Shown here: piece after piece, positions 1 through 8,075 of the stretch
Layout: every line of letters starts with the position of its first letter
Numbering within the stretch: the first letter of the stretch is position 1
NCBI GenBank assembly: GCA_002395135.1
Contig: DGWC01000077.1
Location: forward strand, 22,414 to 57,150
From: Prevotella sp. UBA4268
GTDB lineage: Bacteria; Bacteroidota; Bacteroidia; Bacteroidales; Bacteroidaceae
Length of the DNA: 34,737 nucleotides
Direction: 5' to 3'
The notes under the pieces: model-generated
Databases searched by the model: none
Seen by the model: only the letters and a program-made list of their open reading frames with translations
What the model was told of the DNA's origin: nothing
Translations under genes and position numbers: made by a program

Positions 1-165
1 GAGATGGCCGATGCCGACTATGGCTATGTGGGAGCCGCTCGCGGCAAGATTTCGCTCTATCGCGGCAAGCAGTGCATTGCCAAGAACATTCCCGAGGCCG
101 ATGCCGTGGAGCGCCTGCTTCAACTCATACGCAGCGACCAGGAGTCCGTAGTTCATAGTCCATAA
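1..165 (+). CDS. 3' end of an unidentified gene (partial)
   Basis: Frame 1 is open from the window edge to a TAA at 163-165 and gives 54 residues. The segment [17 protein letters not shown] followed by [11 protein letters not shown] resembles the C-terminal end of NirB/siroheme-type or related 4Fe-4S redox proteins, but that is a weak recollection of family style and no cysteine cluster is visible in this fragment. The last four codons before the stop lie inside a heptamer repeat array (152-228), so the natural C-terminus has probably been replaced or extended by repeat sequence. The codon use matches the GC-rich genes to the right. The reading frame is well supported; the function is not. 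Confidence 0.55.
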   Translation, partial: EMADADYGYVGAARGKISLYRGKQCIAKNIPEADAVERLLQLIRSDQESVVHSP

Positions 166-280
166 TTCATAATTCATAATGCATAATGCATAGTACATAG
201 TTCATAATTCATAATGCATAGTTCATCCTTGCAAAACTATGAACTGTGAACCATGAACTATGAACTCCTTCATCCCTCAC
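152..280. repeat. Degenerate heptamer repeat array, partly inverted
   Basis: Eleven consecutive 7-bp units of the form TTCATAA/TTCATAG/TGCATAA run from 152 to 228. After a short centre they are followed by four units of the opposite orientation (ACTATGA type, 236-263), and then by CCTTCAT and CCCTCAC (267-280). The two halves are partly complementary, so the tract could form a long imperfect hairpin. It covers the stop codon of the gene on the left and reaches nearly to the start of the aldo/keto reductase gene on the right. No promoter or terminator is otherwise evident in this gap. Confidence 0.85.
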
Positions 281-286
281 CATCGT

Positions 287-1279
287 ATGATTCCCGATAT
301 CTACCAAGCAGCCGCCGACCGCTATACCGCCGGCATGCAATACGCCCGCTGCGGACAGAGCGGCATCCTTCTCCCCAAGATAAGCCTCGGATTCTGGCAC
401 AATTTCGGCAGCGTTGACCCCTATGAGCGCAGCCGTGAAATCACGCGCTATGCCTTCGACCACGGTATAACCCACTTCGACCTGGCCAACAACTACGGCC
501 CCGTCTATGGCAGTGCCGAGGAAACCATGGGGCGGCTGATGGACGACACGTTCCGACCCTATCGCGACGAACTGTTCATCTCCACCAAAGCCGGCTACGA
601 CATGTGGCCCGGTCCCTATGGCAATTGGGGCTCGCGCAAATATCTCATGGCCAGCATCTGCCAGTCGCTCCGCCGCATGCACTTGGATTATGTGGACCTT
701 TTCTACAGCCACCGCTACGATCCCGAAACGCCCATCGACGAAACGCTGCAGGCGCTGGTTGACATCGTCAGACAGGGCAAAGCCCTTTACATCGGCATTT
801 CGCGGTGGCCGCTCAGCGCCTTGCAGCATGCCCACCACTATCTGCGACAGCGCGACGTGCCGCTACTCATCTTTCAAGACAAACTCAACCTGCTCAGTCG
901 CGAGCCCATACAAGAGGGCACGCTCGACTATTGCCGCCAGCACGGCATAGGATTCATCAGTTTCTCGCCCCTGGCGCAAGGGCTGCTCACCAGCCGCTAC
1001 CTGCACTGCCGCCCCACAGAGGCAGGCGCAGAGGCCGACATTCCCGCCGACAGCCGCATGGCCGCCCGCACATCGCTGAGTGCCGATGTGCTCACGCCCC
1101 AACTGCTGCAGCAGTTGAACGAGTGGAACCGCCGGGCACAGAGCCGTGGCGAAACCCTGGCTCAGATGGCGATGGCATGGGTGCTCGCCCAGCAGGGAGT
1201 AACCTCGGCGATTGTCGGTGCCAGCAGCACCCGGCAGTTGAGCGAGATCCTGCGCGCCGTGAGTGCCGCCCCGTTTTGA
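287..1279 (+). CDS. Aldo/keto reductase, YghZ/Gpr-like
   Basis: This is probably a cytoplasmic NADPH-dependent aldo/keto reductase of the YghZ (L-glyceraldehyde 3-phosphate reductase-like) group. The family signature QYARCGQSGILLPKISLGFWHNFG lies near the N-terminus. The TIM-barrel motifs follow: GITHFDLANNYG (catalytic Asp and Tyr), FISTKAGY (catalytic Lys), YSHRYDPETP (His region), and a C-terminal cofactor-binding stretch ending in AIVGASSTRQL. An in-frame ATG at 260 exists, but its first residues come from heptamer repeat sequence, so the ATG at 287 is preferred; it gives 330 residues and keeps the family's IYQAAADRY lead-in. The substrate cannot be told from sequence. No operon partner is apparent, since the next gene has its own promoter. 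Confidence 0.88.
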   Translation: MIPDIYQAAADRYTAGMQYARCGQSGILLPKISLGFWHNFGSVDPYERSREITRYAFDHGITHFDLANNYGPVYGSAEETMGRLMDDTFRPYRDELFISTKAGYDMWPGPYGNWGSRKYLMASICQSLRRMHLDYVDLFYSHRYDPETPIDETLQALVDIVRQGKALYIGISRWPLSALQHAHHYLRQRDVPLLIFQDKLNLLSREPIQEGTLDYCRQHGIGFISFSPLAQGLLTSRYLHCRPTEAGAEADIPADSRMAARTSLSADVLTPQLLQQLNEWNRRAQSRGETLAQMAMAWVLAQQGVTSAIVGASSTRQLSEILRAVSAAPF

Positions 1280-1355
1280 TGAAAGCATCTGTTGACGGAT
1301 GGACGTCATGGGGAATATTATTTTACAAATAAAAGAGAGTATTAAAAATTTTTGC

Positions 1356-1363
1356 TATATTTG
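1356..1363 (+). promoter_or_regulatory. Promoter -7 box of the sigma-factor operon
   Basis: TATATTTG matches the Bacteroidota -7 consensus TAnnTTTG and lies 19 bases before the ATG of the sigma-factor gene. No clear TTTG is seen 19-21 bases upstream, so the -33 element is weak, as might be expected of a regulated promoter. The sequence upstream is strongly AT-rich. Confidence 0.6.
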
Positions 1364-1381
1364 CAGCCAAAACCACAGCAT

Positions 1382-1942
1382 ATGGAGCATGGAAACATAG
1401 ACATGGATGTGGTGCACCGATGGGACGAATCGTCGCTGCAGTTGCTTTATAGACATTTCTATAAGGCCCTTGTGGCGTTTGCCCATCAGATGGTGGGCAG
1501 CGTCGGCGTGGCCGAAGAACTGGTGCAAGACGCATTCATCCGTCTGTGGCAGCGTCGCAACGAGTTTGAGAGTCAGGGCTCGCTCAGGGCCTATCTCTAT
1601 CATTCTGTGCGCAATGCGTGCATCAGCCATTTGCGCCATGAGCGTGTGGAGCGCAGTCGCATAGAGTCGTTTCAACTCGACTATCGACTGTCGTCCGACG
1701 ACGATGATGAATCTTATCGCGAAGAACTCATTCGGCAGTTGCTCCTTTCGATAGACACCCTTCCCCCCAAGCAGCGCGAAGTGTTTCTTTTGTCGGTAAA
1801 GGGAAAGAGTTGCGAAGAAATAGCCGCAGAAATGAACATCACGCCCGAAAGCGTGAAAAAGCAGCGGCAGCGCGGCATACGCAGGCTTCGCGACACCCTC
1901 ACCCCCGAGATGCTGTTGCTTCTCATCATGATGATGAAGTAA
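1382..1942 (+). CDS. RNA polymerase ECF-type sigma-70 factor
   Basis: A sigma factor of 186 residues that should direct RNA polymerase to the promoter of its own uptake operon. Region 2 is visible as LYRHFYKALVAFAHQMVGSVGVAEELVQDAFIRLW, and region 4 as LPPKQREVFLLSVKGKSCEEIAAEMNITPESVKKQ with its helix-turn-helix. An upstream in-frame TTG at 1352 lies inside the promoter -7 box, so the ATG at 1382 is the credible start; a second ATG is at 1403. The FecR-type anti-sigma gene and the SusC receptor with STN domain follow directly, the usual Bacteroidota arrangement in which the receptor signals through FecR to the sigma factor. Confidence 0.95.
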   Translation: MEHGNIDMDVVHRWDESSLQLLYRHFYKALVAFAHQMVGSVGVAEELVQDAFIRLWQRRNEFESQGSLRAYLYHSVRNACISHLRHERVERSRIESFQLDYRLSSDDDDESYREELIRQLLLSIDTLPPKQREVFLLSVKGKSCEEIAAEMNITPESVKKQRQRGIRRLRDTLTPEMLLLLIMMMK

Positions 1943-2009
1943 TTTTTTTCAAAAAAATGTCCCTCTGTCTTTCTTTTTTGCGTATTAATGCAAAAAGGAA
2001 AGTAAAACC
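1943..2009 (+). other. Sigma/anti-sigma intergenic spacer with two dyads
   Basis: The 67-bp spacer holds two perfect small inverted repeats: TTTTTTT-c-AAAAAAA at about 1944-1958, and TTTTTGC/GCAAAAA around an 8-base centre at about 1974-1996. They could be a weak attenuator or a processing site between the sigma and anti-sigma genes. No promoter box is convincing here. Confidence 0.4.
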
Positions 2010-3119
2010 ATGGAGCAAAATAGTGATTTCAGAGAGCAGAAAGAACTGATGGTTCTTGCTCATATCAGCGGCGACGAACTGAACGAAAGATACGAAACAT
2101 TCAGCGCCATCGACGACGAAGAGGCCTTGCGCAGAATACGCCAGCAGGCAGGCATCAGGAGTGCCGCCACCATGAGGCATCGCCTGCGCTATGCCGCCGC
2201 CATGCTCGTGCTTATCGTGGCTGGTGCCGGCTATTGGTATGCGCAATACACCCGTGTCACGCCGCCCGAGATATCCCAGTCTGTGCAACTGGCCATGCAG
2301 CAGAGCATACAGAGCGGCATGGCCGATGCCGTGATAGAGACCGATGGAGAATGGTGGAAAGACGAAGGTATTAAGTCCAAGGGCAACGCAGGAAAGGAAT
2401 CCTCCTCACTCACGAACCAACCCTCAACCCTCAATCCTAACCCTTCATCCTTCATCCCTCACCCTTCATCCCTCACCAAGGAGCAGTTGCTTTCCGCCCG
2501 CCGCATCACTACCCGCCACGACAAAGAGTTCTGGCTCACACTCGACGACGGCACGCTGGTACACCTTAATTATAATACGCGCCTGATCTATCCCGAAGAG
2601 TTTGGCAGGGGCGATCGTAACGTGATTCTCGATGGAGAGGCTTATTTCATGGTGGCAAAAGACAAGAGTCGTCCGTTTATCGTTCACACCACGAATGGGG
2701 ATGTGAAGGTATACGGCACCGAGTTTAATGTGAACACCAGCCATTCCACGTCCGTAGTCCTTGTCAAAGGCTCCGTATCAGTTACCCCCACGGGCGGAAG
2801 GGAAATCATGCTGAAGCCCGGACAGCAACTCACCCTCACCGACAATCAGCCATCCGTCACACAGGTCGACACCGCCCCGTATGTAGCCTGGAACGAAGGC
2901 AAGTTCTTCTTCGAGGAATGGCCGCTGGAGCGCATCATGCAAGTCATTGCCCGCTGGTATGGCCGCGAAGTGGAATTTACGACTGATGAAATCAAGCAGC
3001 AGCGATATTCCGGCAATTTCGACCGCTACGAGGACATCCGCCCCACGATGGAAGCCATTGAGACAATCACAGGTCTGAAGATAACCTTCGCCCCCGACAG
3101 ACTCATCATCGAACCATAA
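2010..3119 (+). CDS. FecR-type anti-sigma factor (DUF4974 C-terminus)
   Basis: An inner-membrane anti-sigma factor of 369 residues. The cytoplasmic N-terminus (1-58) should hold the sigma factor, and a single membrane helix lies at about 60-80 (YAAAMLVLIVAGAGYWYA). The periplasmic FecR domain occupies about 160-285 (FWLTLDDGTLVHLNYNTRLIYPEEF, then EAYFMVAKDKSRPFIVHT and VYGTEFNVN), and a DUF4974-like STN-binding end lies at about 300-369 (LERIMQVIARWYGREVEF). Residues 138-155 are a Pro/Ser-rich linker encoded by eight tandem heptamers at 2421-2476, a repeat also found elsewhere in this window and not part of the family. The gene sits between the sigma factor and its receptor, which fixes its role with good confidence. 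Confidence 0.95.
   Translation: MEQNSDFREQKELMVLAHISGDELNERYETFSAIDDEEALRRIRQQAGIRSAATMRHRLRYAAAMLVLIVAGAGYWYAQYTRVTPPEISQSVQLAMQQSIQSGMADAVIETDGEWWKDEGIKSKGNAGKESSSLTNQPSTLNPNPSSFIPHPSSLTKEQLLSARRITTRHDKEFWLTLDDGTLVHLNYNTRLIYPEEFGRGDRNVILDGEAYFMVAKDKSRPFIVHTTNGDVKVYGTEFNVNTSHSTSVVLVKGSVSVTPTGGREIMLKPGQQLTLTDNQPSVTQVDTAPYVAWNEGKFFFEEWPLERIMQVIARWYGREVEFTTDEIKQQRYSGNFDRYEDIRPTMEAIETITGLKITFAPDRLIIEP
2421..2476 (+). repeat. Eight tandem heptamers inside the anti-sigma gene
   Basis: Eight 7-bp units run without a break: CCCTCAA twice, TCCTAAC, CCTTCAT twice, CCCTCAC, CCTTCAT, CCCTCAC. The last two units are identical to the pair at 267-280. The tract stays open in the reading frame and codes for the periplasmic linker at residues 138-155. 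Confidence 0.9.
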
Positions 3120-3156
3120 CGACAACAATCTATAACACAATTAAAAAACTACCCAG

Positions 3157-6100
3157 ATGAGAAGAATCAGACAACTCCTGTTACTGACACTCATGTTATT
3201 GTTTGCCTCAGTAACCGTGAAAGCAGCCATGCCTGCCGACACACCTGTAACCATCAACTTCAAGTCGGCTCCCGTGACCAACGTCCTTAAGGACGTGCAG
3301 CGCCAGTCGGGCTTGAACTTCTTCTACAGTGCCGACCTGGCCAAAGAGTGGCCGCGCATCACCATCAGACTGACCAAGGTACCTGCCCGCGAGGCCGTGG
3401 AGCAGATTGTCAGGATGATAGGCTGCGAATACTCCATCAAGAGCAACATCGTTACCATCAGCCGCCAGAAACTCAGCGGTCGCGAGCGTACCATCCGCGG
3501 TCATGTGCGTGACAACGATGGTGAACTGTTGGTAGGTGTGCCCGTGTGTATCGGTGAGAGCCGCGTGTGCACGGTGACCGATGCCGACGGCTTCTACACC
3601 TTCAGAATTCCCGTGGAGCCCACCACGCTGAAATTCAGTTACGTGGGCATGGAAACCGTCTATGCCACCATCCCCCGCGGTACCTCCGATATCACCCGTG
3701 AGATCACCATGCATCCCGATGTGATGCTCGATGAGGTCCTCGTCACCGGTTACCAGCAGATAGAGAGCGGTCGTGCTACCGGTTCTTTCGAGGTGTTGAA
3801 GCCCGAGCAGTTGAAGACTATCGTCTCTGGTGATGTATCCGACAATCTTGAAGGTATCGTTCCCGGTCTGTCAGTGGATGGCGACGGTAATATCTTGGTG
3901 CGTGGACAGGCAACCATCTATGCTGAGACCAAGCCGCTCATCGTCGTTGACGGATTCCCCATGGAGTATGGCACTTTTAATATCAACCCTAACGACATCG
4001 AGCAGATTTCAGTCTTGAAAGATGCTGCCTCTGCCTCTATATGGGGTGTACGTGCCGCCAATGGTGTCATCGTGATCAATACAAAGCACGGACAGCACAA
4101 TAAGAAAGCAAAGGTAAACTATAATGGTAGTGTGAAGGTAGGCTCTAAGTTTGATGTGTCATCCTTGGGCTATCTGAACTCTGCCCAGCAGGTGGAGTGG
4201 GAGCGTGAGTACTATACCAACATGCCCACCATTCAAAGTATCACCGAAGAGAGTATCGACAATATGACAGAGGCAGGTATGATTGAATACCGCTACCTCA
4301 ACGGCATGCTCGATGCTGCCGGCCGTGACGCTGCCTATGCTCGTCTGGCATCCTACGATAATGCCAAGGACATTGAGAAGTATTTCTATCGTAACTCATT
4401 GTTCCAGACACACAATATCACCATCTCTGCCGGTTCACAGAATACCACCAACTATCTCTCGGTTAACTTCGAGAATACGTTGGGCGATCTGAAAGGCAAC
4501 AAGCAGAATAAGGTAAATGCACAGTTGAACAGTACATACGACTTTGGTAAGTACTTCAAACTCACCACAGGCTTCCGTGCCAACTATGCTCGCAAGAATA
4601 TGTTCACAAGTAGTCCGCTGAATGTCAAACCTTATGTTCATTTCTATGATGAGCAAGGCAATTACGTTAATGAGTATCGTGGTGTTAACCAGTTGTTGAA
4701 AGACAATCTTTATGCACAGGGCTTCCAAGACTGGAACTACAACCGTCTGCAGGATCGTGATTTGGTAGATAATGTAACCGACAGTTATAATGTGGCAGCC
4801 AATTTAGCATTGGACGTGCAGTTGCCATACGGTTTCAAGTTTACTACCAGTGGTATGTATATCATCGATCACTCCAAGCAGGATGTTTATTATGATCAGG
4901 AGAGTTATTATGTGCGCGACATGTATAACAGATTCACCAATCTCGATGCAGCTACCGGCATGATGACCAATTATCTGGAAGAAGGAGGCATCAAGGATAT
5001 CAACCATGCCAACAGTATGAGTTACACCTGGAGAAATGTCCTGAATTATGCTTTCCATAATGACAAGTGGGATGTCAGTGCATTAGCAGGTATGGAGATG
5101 TTTGCTATTCATACCCGTACTGAGCGTGATACCTTCTACGGTTTCGATCCGCAAGGTATGACCTACAGTACAAATATGAATATGGAATTGCTAACAGGAA
5201 ATGGCGTCATCGGTTATTCCCCTGCAGCAAGATACCAGACGCTTAACTATCAACCTGGACAGACAGACAAGGAAGACCGTTACTTCTCTACTTTCGCTAC
5301 GGCAAGTGGCACTTACCTGGATCGTTATACGGTATTTGCCAGCGTACGTATGGATAAGACAAACCTCTATGGACGTAGCAGTCAATATCGTGATCAGCCG
5401 ACTTGGTCGTTAGGTGGACGTTGGGAAATCTCCAAGGAGGCATTCTTCCACATGCCGAATGTTGACCGCTTAGCACTGAAGATGTCATACGGATTGAGTG
5501 GAAACGTTGATAAGACCACCTCTCCCTATCTGATTGCTGCCAATGCAAGAGACATGTTCACAGGCCAGAAGGCACTCTTGATACAGAATCCTGAGAACCC
5601 GGAGTTAGGTTGGGAAAAGGTATATACCTATAACATCGGTTTCGACTTGAATATGTTCCAGAATCGTCTGAACCTCTCAGCGGAGTTCTACAACCGTCGT
5701 ACAAAGGACGCATTGGGTATGTCACTCATGGATCCCACCTCAGGATGGGCTTCAATAAAGAAGAATGCCGCATCGCTGGTAAACAGAGGTTTAGACGCAA
5801 GCCTGAATGTAGTGCCTGTAAAGACACGCGACTGGATGTGGAGCTCAACACTCAACTGGTCGTACAACTACAACAAAGTGACCGATGTGAGCAATAGTTC
5901 TATCTCTGCTTTATCACTGTCTTCCGGCGATCCTATCTGCGGAAAACCTGTTGACTATGTGTTTGCCTTTAAGAGTGCCCCGCTTGACAATGAGGGTAAC
6001 ATCCAGGTGGTCAATGCTGCTGGCGAGGTGGTGGGCGCACCAGCTGCCAATGCCTTTACCGAAGAGGATTACCTCTTCATGGGCCGTCGCTCCCCGAAGT

Positions 6101-6585
6101 TCTTCGGAGCATGGATCAACAGCGTGAGCTATAAGAATCTCACTCTCGACCTGATGTTCTCTTATAAGTTCGGACACCTCATGCACATGCCTTCATTCTC
6201 GAACATCTACCTCAGCTCACGAGCTTATAAGGATTACGACCAGCGCTGGCGTAAACCGGGTGATGAGGCAAACACGATGATACCTCGTTCCACTTATGGC
6301 GCCAACGGCGGTGTAGGTATTGTAGTCGGTGAGAATATCGATTGGAAGATTGAGAAAGCAGATATCATTAGACTGAAGTCAATAGCCCTTTCCTACGATT
6401 TCACCCCTATACTGAAGAACTCCTTCCTCTCTATGCTCAAGGCGAAGTTATCAGTAGAAAATCCTTTCTTCTGGGCTGCTAACAGTGATAATCTGGAGCC
6501 GGAGCGGATGGGATATGATACCAGTTATACCTATTTAGGTGATACCCCAACCTATTACACCCTTACTTTAAATATCGGATTCTAA
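3157..6585 (+). CDS. SusC/RagA-like TonB-dependent receptor with STN domain
   Basis: An outer-membrane TonB-dependent transducer of 1142 residues. The signal peptide is at 1-23, the STN (secretin/TonB N-terminal) domain at 31-103 (VTINFKSAPVTNVLKDV), the carboxypeptidase-regulatory-like domain at about 110-185, the SusC signature LDEVLVTGY at 191-199 and the plug at 205-312 (LIVVDGF, ISVLKDAASASIWG). The rest is a 22-strand-type barrel ending in the outer-membrane signal LTLNIGF. The STN domain together with the upstream FecR and ECF genes says that ligand binding is reported to the sigma factor. The ligand is unknown. Base composition changes inside the gene: the first ~700 bases are GC-rich and the barrel region is clearly AT-richer. 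Confidence 0.96.
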   Translation: MRRIRQLLLLTLMLLFASVTVKAAMPADTPVTINFKSAPVTNVLKDVQRQSGLNFFYSADLAKEWPRITIRLTKVPAREAVEQIVRMIGCEYSIKSNIVTISRQKLSGRERTIRGHVRDNDGELLVGVPVCIGESRVCTVTDADGFYTFRIPVEPTTLKFSYVGMETVYATIPRGTSDITREITMHPDVMLDEVLVTGYQQIESGRATGSFEVLKPEQLKTIVSGDVSDNLEGIVPGLSVDGDGNILVRGQATIYAETKPLIVVDGFPMEYGTFNINPNDIEQISVLKDAASASIWGVRAANGVIVINTKHGQHNKKAKVNYNGSVKVGSKFDVSSLGYLNSAQQVEWEREYYTNMPTIQSITEESIDNMTEAGMIEYRYLNGMLDAAGRDAAYARLASYDNAKDIEKYFYRNSLFQTHNITISAGSQNTTNYLSVNFENTLGDLKGNKQNKVNAQLNSTYDFGKYFKLTTGFRANYARKNMFTSSPLNVKPYVHFYDEQGNYVNEYRGVNQLLKDNLYAQGFQDWNYNRLQDRDLVDNVTDSYNVAANLALDVQLPYGFKFTTSGMYIIDHSKQDVYYDQESYYVRDMYNRFTNLDAATGMMTNYLEEGGIKDINHANSMSYTWRNVLNYAFHNDKWDVSALAGMEMFAIHTRTERDTFYGFDPQGMTYSTNMNMELLTGNGVIGYSPAARYQTLNYQPGQTDKEDRYFSTFATASGTYLDRYTVFASVRMDKTNLYGRSSQYRDQPTWSLGGRWEISKEAFFHMPNVDRLALKMSYGLSGNVDKTTSPYLIAANARDMFTGQKALLIQNPENPELGWEKVYTYNIGFDLNMFQNRLNLSAEFYNRRTKDALGMSLMDPTSGWASIKKNAASLVNRGLDASLNVVPVKTRDWMWSSTLNWSYNYNKVTDVSNSSISALSLSSGDPICGKPVDYVFAFKSAPLDNEGNIQVVNAAGEVVGAPAANAFTEEDYLFMGRRSPKFFGAWINSVSYKNLTLDLMFSYKFGHLMHMPSFSNIYLSSRAYKDYDQRWRKPGDEANTMIPRSTYGANGGVGIVVGENIDWKIEKADIIRLKSIALSYDFTPILKNSFLSMLKAKLSVENPFFWAANSDNLEPERMGYDTSYTYLGDTPTYYTLTLNIGF

Positions 6586-6614
6586 TATTGATCAATTATA
6601 AATACAAGAAGAAT

Positions 6615-8066
6615 ATGAATACCAAAATAATCAAAAGGCAACTGGTTGGGCTGTTCTTTATCCTTTGCCAAATATCAATATGTTCGATTCTCATCTCTTG
6701 TGATGATTATGTGGATATCGTGCCGAAGGGCAATACCATTCCACAGACAGTCGATGACCTTGGAGAGTTGCTTGCCAACGGATCGTTGGCAACAGCAGGC
6801 GATGTGTTCGGCTTCACTGAGGTAAGCTATAATATTATGTTCTTTGAAGTGTACAGTGACGACTATAATGCTCCGCAAGACCCCACAAACATTTATTACA
6901 CCATCTTCCAGACGCTGCCATTTATCCAGAATGAGCTTATCTGGGCCGACTATCTCTACGGAGTGTCTGAAGACGACCGAAACTGGAACGGTTTGTATAA
7001 GTCGAACTATATATGCAACTATGTGCTCGACCATATTACCGATGCCAAAGAGGGCAAATCGTTCAAGAGAGACGAGGTGAAAGGACAAGCTCTGGTGCAC
7101 CGTGCTATGAACTACTTCCTGCTGACCAACCTTTATGGTAAACAGTATAAAGCCGGCAGCGCTGCTACCGATTTGAGTGTTCCTTTGGTTATTGAGTCGA
7201 ACATCAACAATCAATATCCCCGTGCTACTGTTCAGGAAGTTTATGACCAGATGTTGGCCGATCTTAACGAGGCTATCAGCATCATGAAGGTGGAAGTACC
7301 TGAGTTCAACAATATCCCTGGTTTGGCCACTGCTTATGCATTACGTGCTCGTGTCTATCTGTGGATGCAAGACTATGATAAGGCTTATGCCGATGCCTCT
7401 AAGTCGCTTTCTATGCGGAGTGAGATGATCGACTATAATACGCTGTCCATGTATATGCCCGGCATACCCGCTTATGGCATCGCTGGTTACGACAATTCGG
7501 TGCAGACCAACCCCGAGGTACTGTATTCCCGTTATTGTTCAGAGACTTTGGGATGCGTGTTCTCCGACAAGATGAATGCCATCATTGACAAAAAGAACGA
7601 CCTGCGATACACCACCTTTATGGGAGCTTTGGAGATGTCGGGTATTACCGAGCCGATGATCTGGACGCGTAAGCATCACTCTGGTATAGATATCTCAGAG
7701 GTTTGGCTGATGAAGGCAGAGAGTGCCTTGAGGAAATCATCTCCAAACGTCAGCGAGTCAAAGCAGGCTTTGGAACAGGTACGCAAACACCGTTATGCTG
7801 CTGCTACCTATCAGCCGTTTGAGGCCAGTGACAACAAGTCGTTGTTGGATGAGATTCTGAAGGAGCGTCGCCGTGAGATTATCTATAGCGAGATGTCATT
7901 CATCGACCATAAACGTCAGAATGCCGATCCTTCCACAGCCCGTCCGATGGAGCGCACCGTCTATGGCAAAACTTACACGATGCCGGTTGACGATCCCCAC
8001 TGGCAGTTGGCTATCCCTCTGAACGTGATGGCTCAGAATCCGTTGTTAGTTCAAAACGAAAGATAA
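6615..8066 (+). CDS. SusD/RagB-like substrate-binding lipoprotein
   Basis: The surface lipoprotein partner that forms the lid of the SusC channel. The ATG at 6615 gives 483 residues with a lipoprotein signal peptide ending in LISC before DDYVDIVPKG, the usual SusD N-terminus. TPR-like helices follow (EVYDQMLADLNEAI, ALRARVYLWMQDYDKAYADASKSL). The C-terminal SusD signature is visible as EVWLMKAESALRK and EILKERRREIIYSEMSFIDHKR. A longer reading from the TTG at 6588 is less likely because it puts extra residues before the signal peptide. It begins 30 bases after the receptor gene and shares its AT-richer composition, so the two probably moved together. Confidence 0.95.
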   Translation: MNTKIIKRQLVGLFFILCQISICSILISCDDYVDIVPKGNTIPQTVDDLGELLANGSLATAGDVFGFTEVSYNIMFFEVYSDDYNAPQDPTNIYYTIFQTLPFIQNELIWADYLYGVSEDDRNWNGLYKSNYICNYVLDHITDAKEGKSFKRDEVKGQALVHRAMNYFLLTNLYGKQYKAGSAATDLSVPLVIESNINNQYPRATVQEVYDQMLADLNEAISIMKVEVPEFNNIPGLATAYALRARVYLWMQDYDKAYADASKSLSMRSEMIDYNTLSMYMPGIPAYGIAGYDNSVQTNPEVLYSRYCSETLGCVFSDKMNAIIDKKNDLRYTTFMGALEMSGITEPMIWTRKHHSGIDISEVWLMKAESALRKSSPNVSESKQALEQVRKHRYAAATYQPFEASDNKSLLDEILKERRREIIYSEMSFIDHKRQNADPSTARPMERTVYGKTYTMPVDDPHWQLAIPLNVMAQNPLLVQNER

Positions 8067-8075
8067 TATTACACG

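Noticed and set aside
260..286. Upstream ATG start of the first aldo/keto reductase
   Set aside because: The added nine residues are encoded by CCTTCAT/CCCTCAC repeat units and precede the family's conserved N-terminus.
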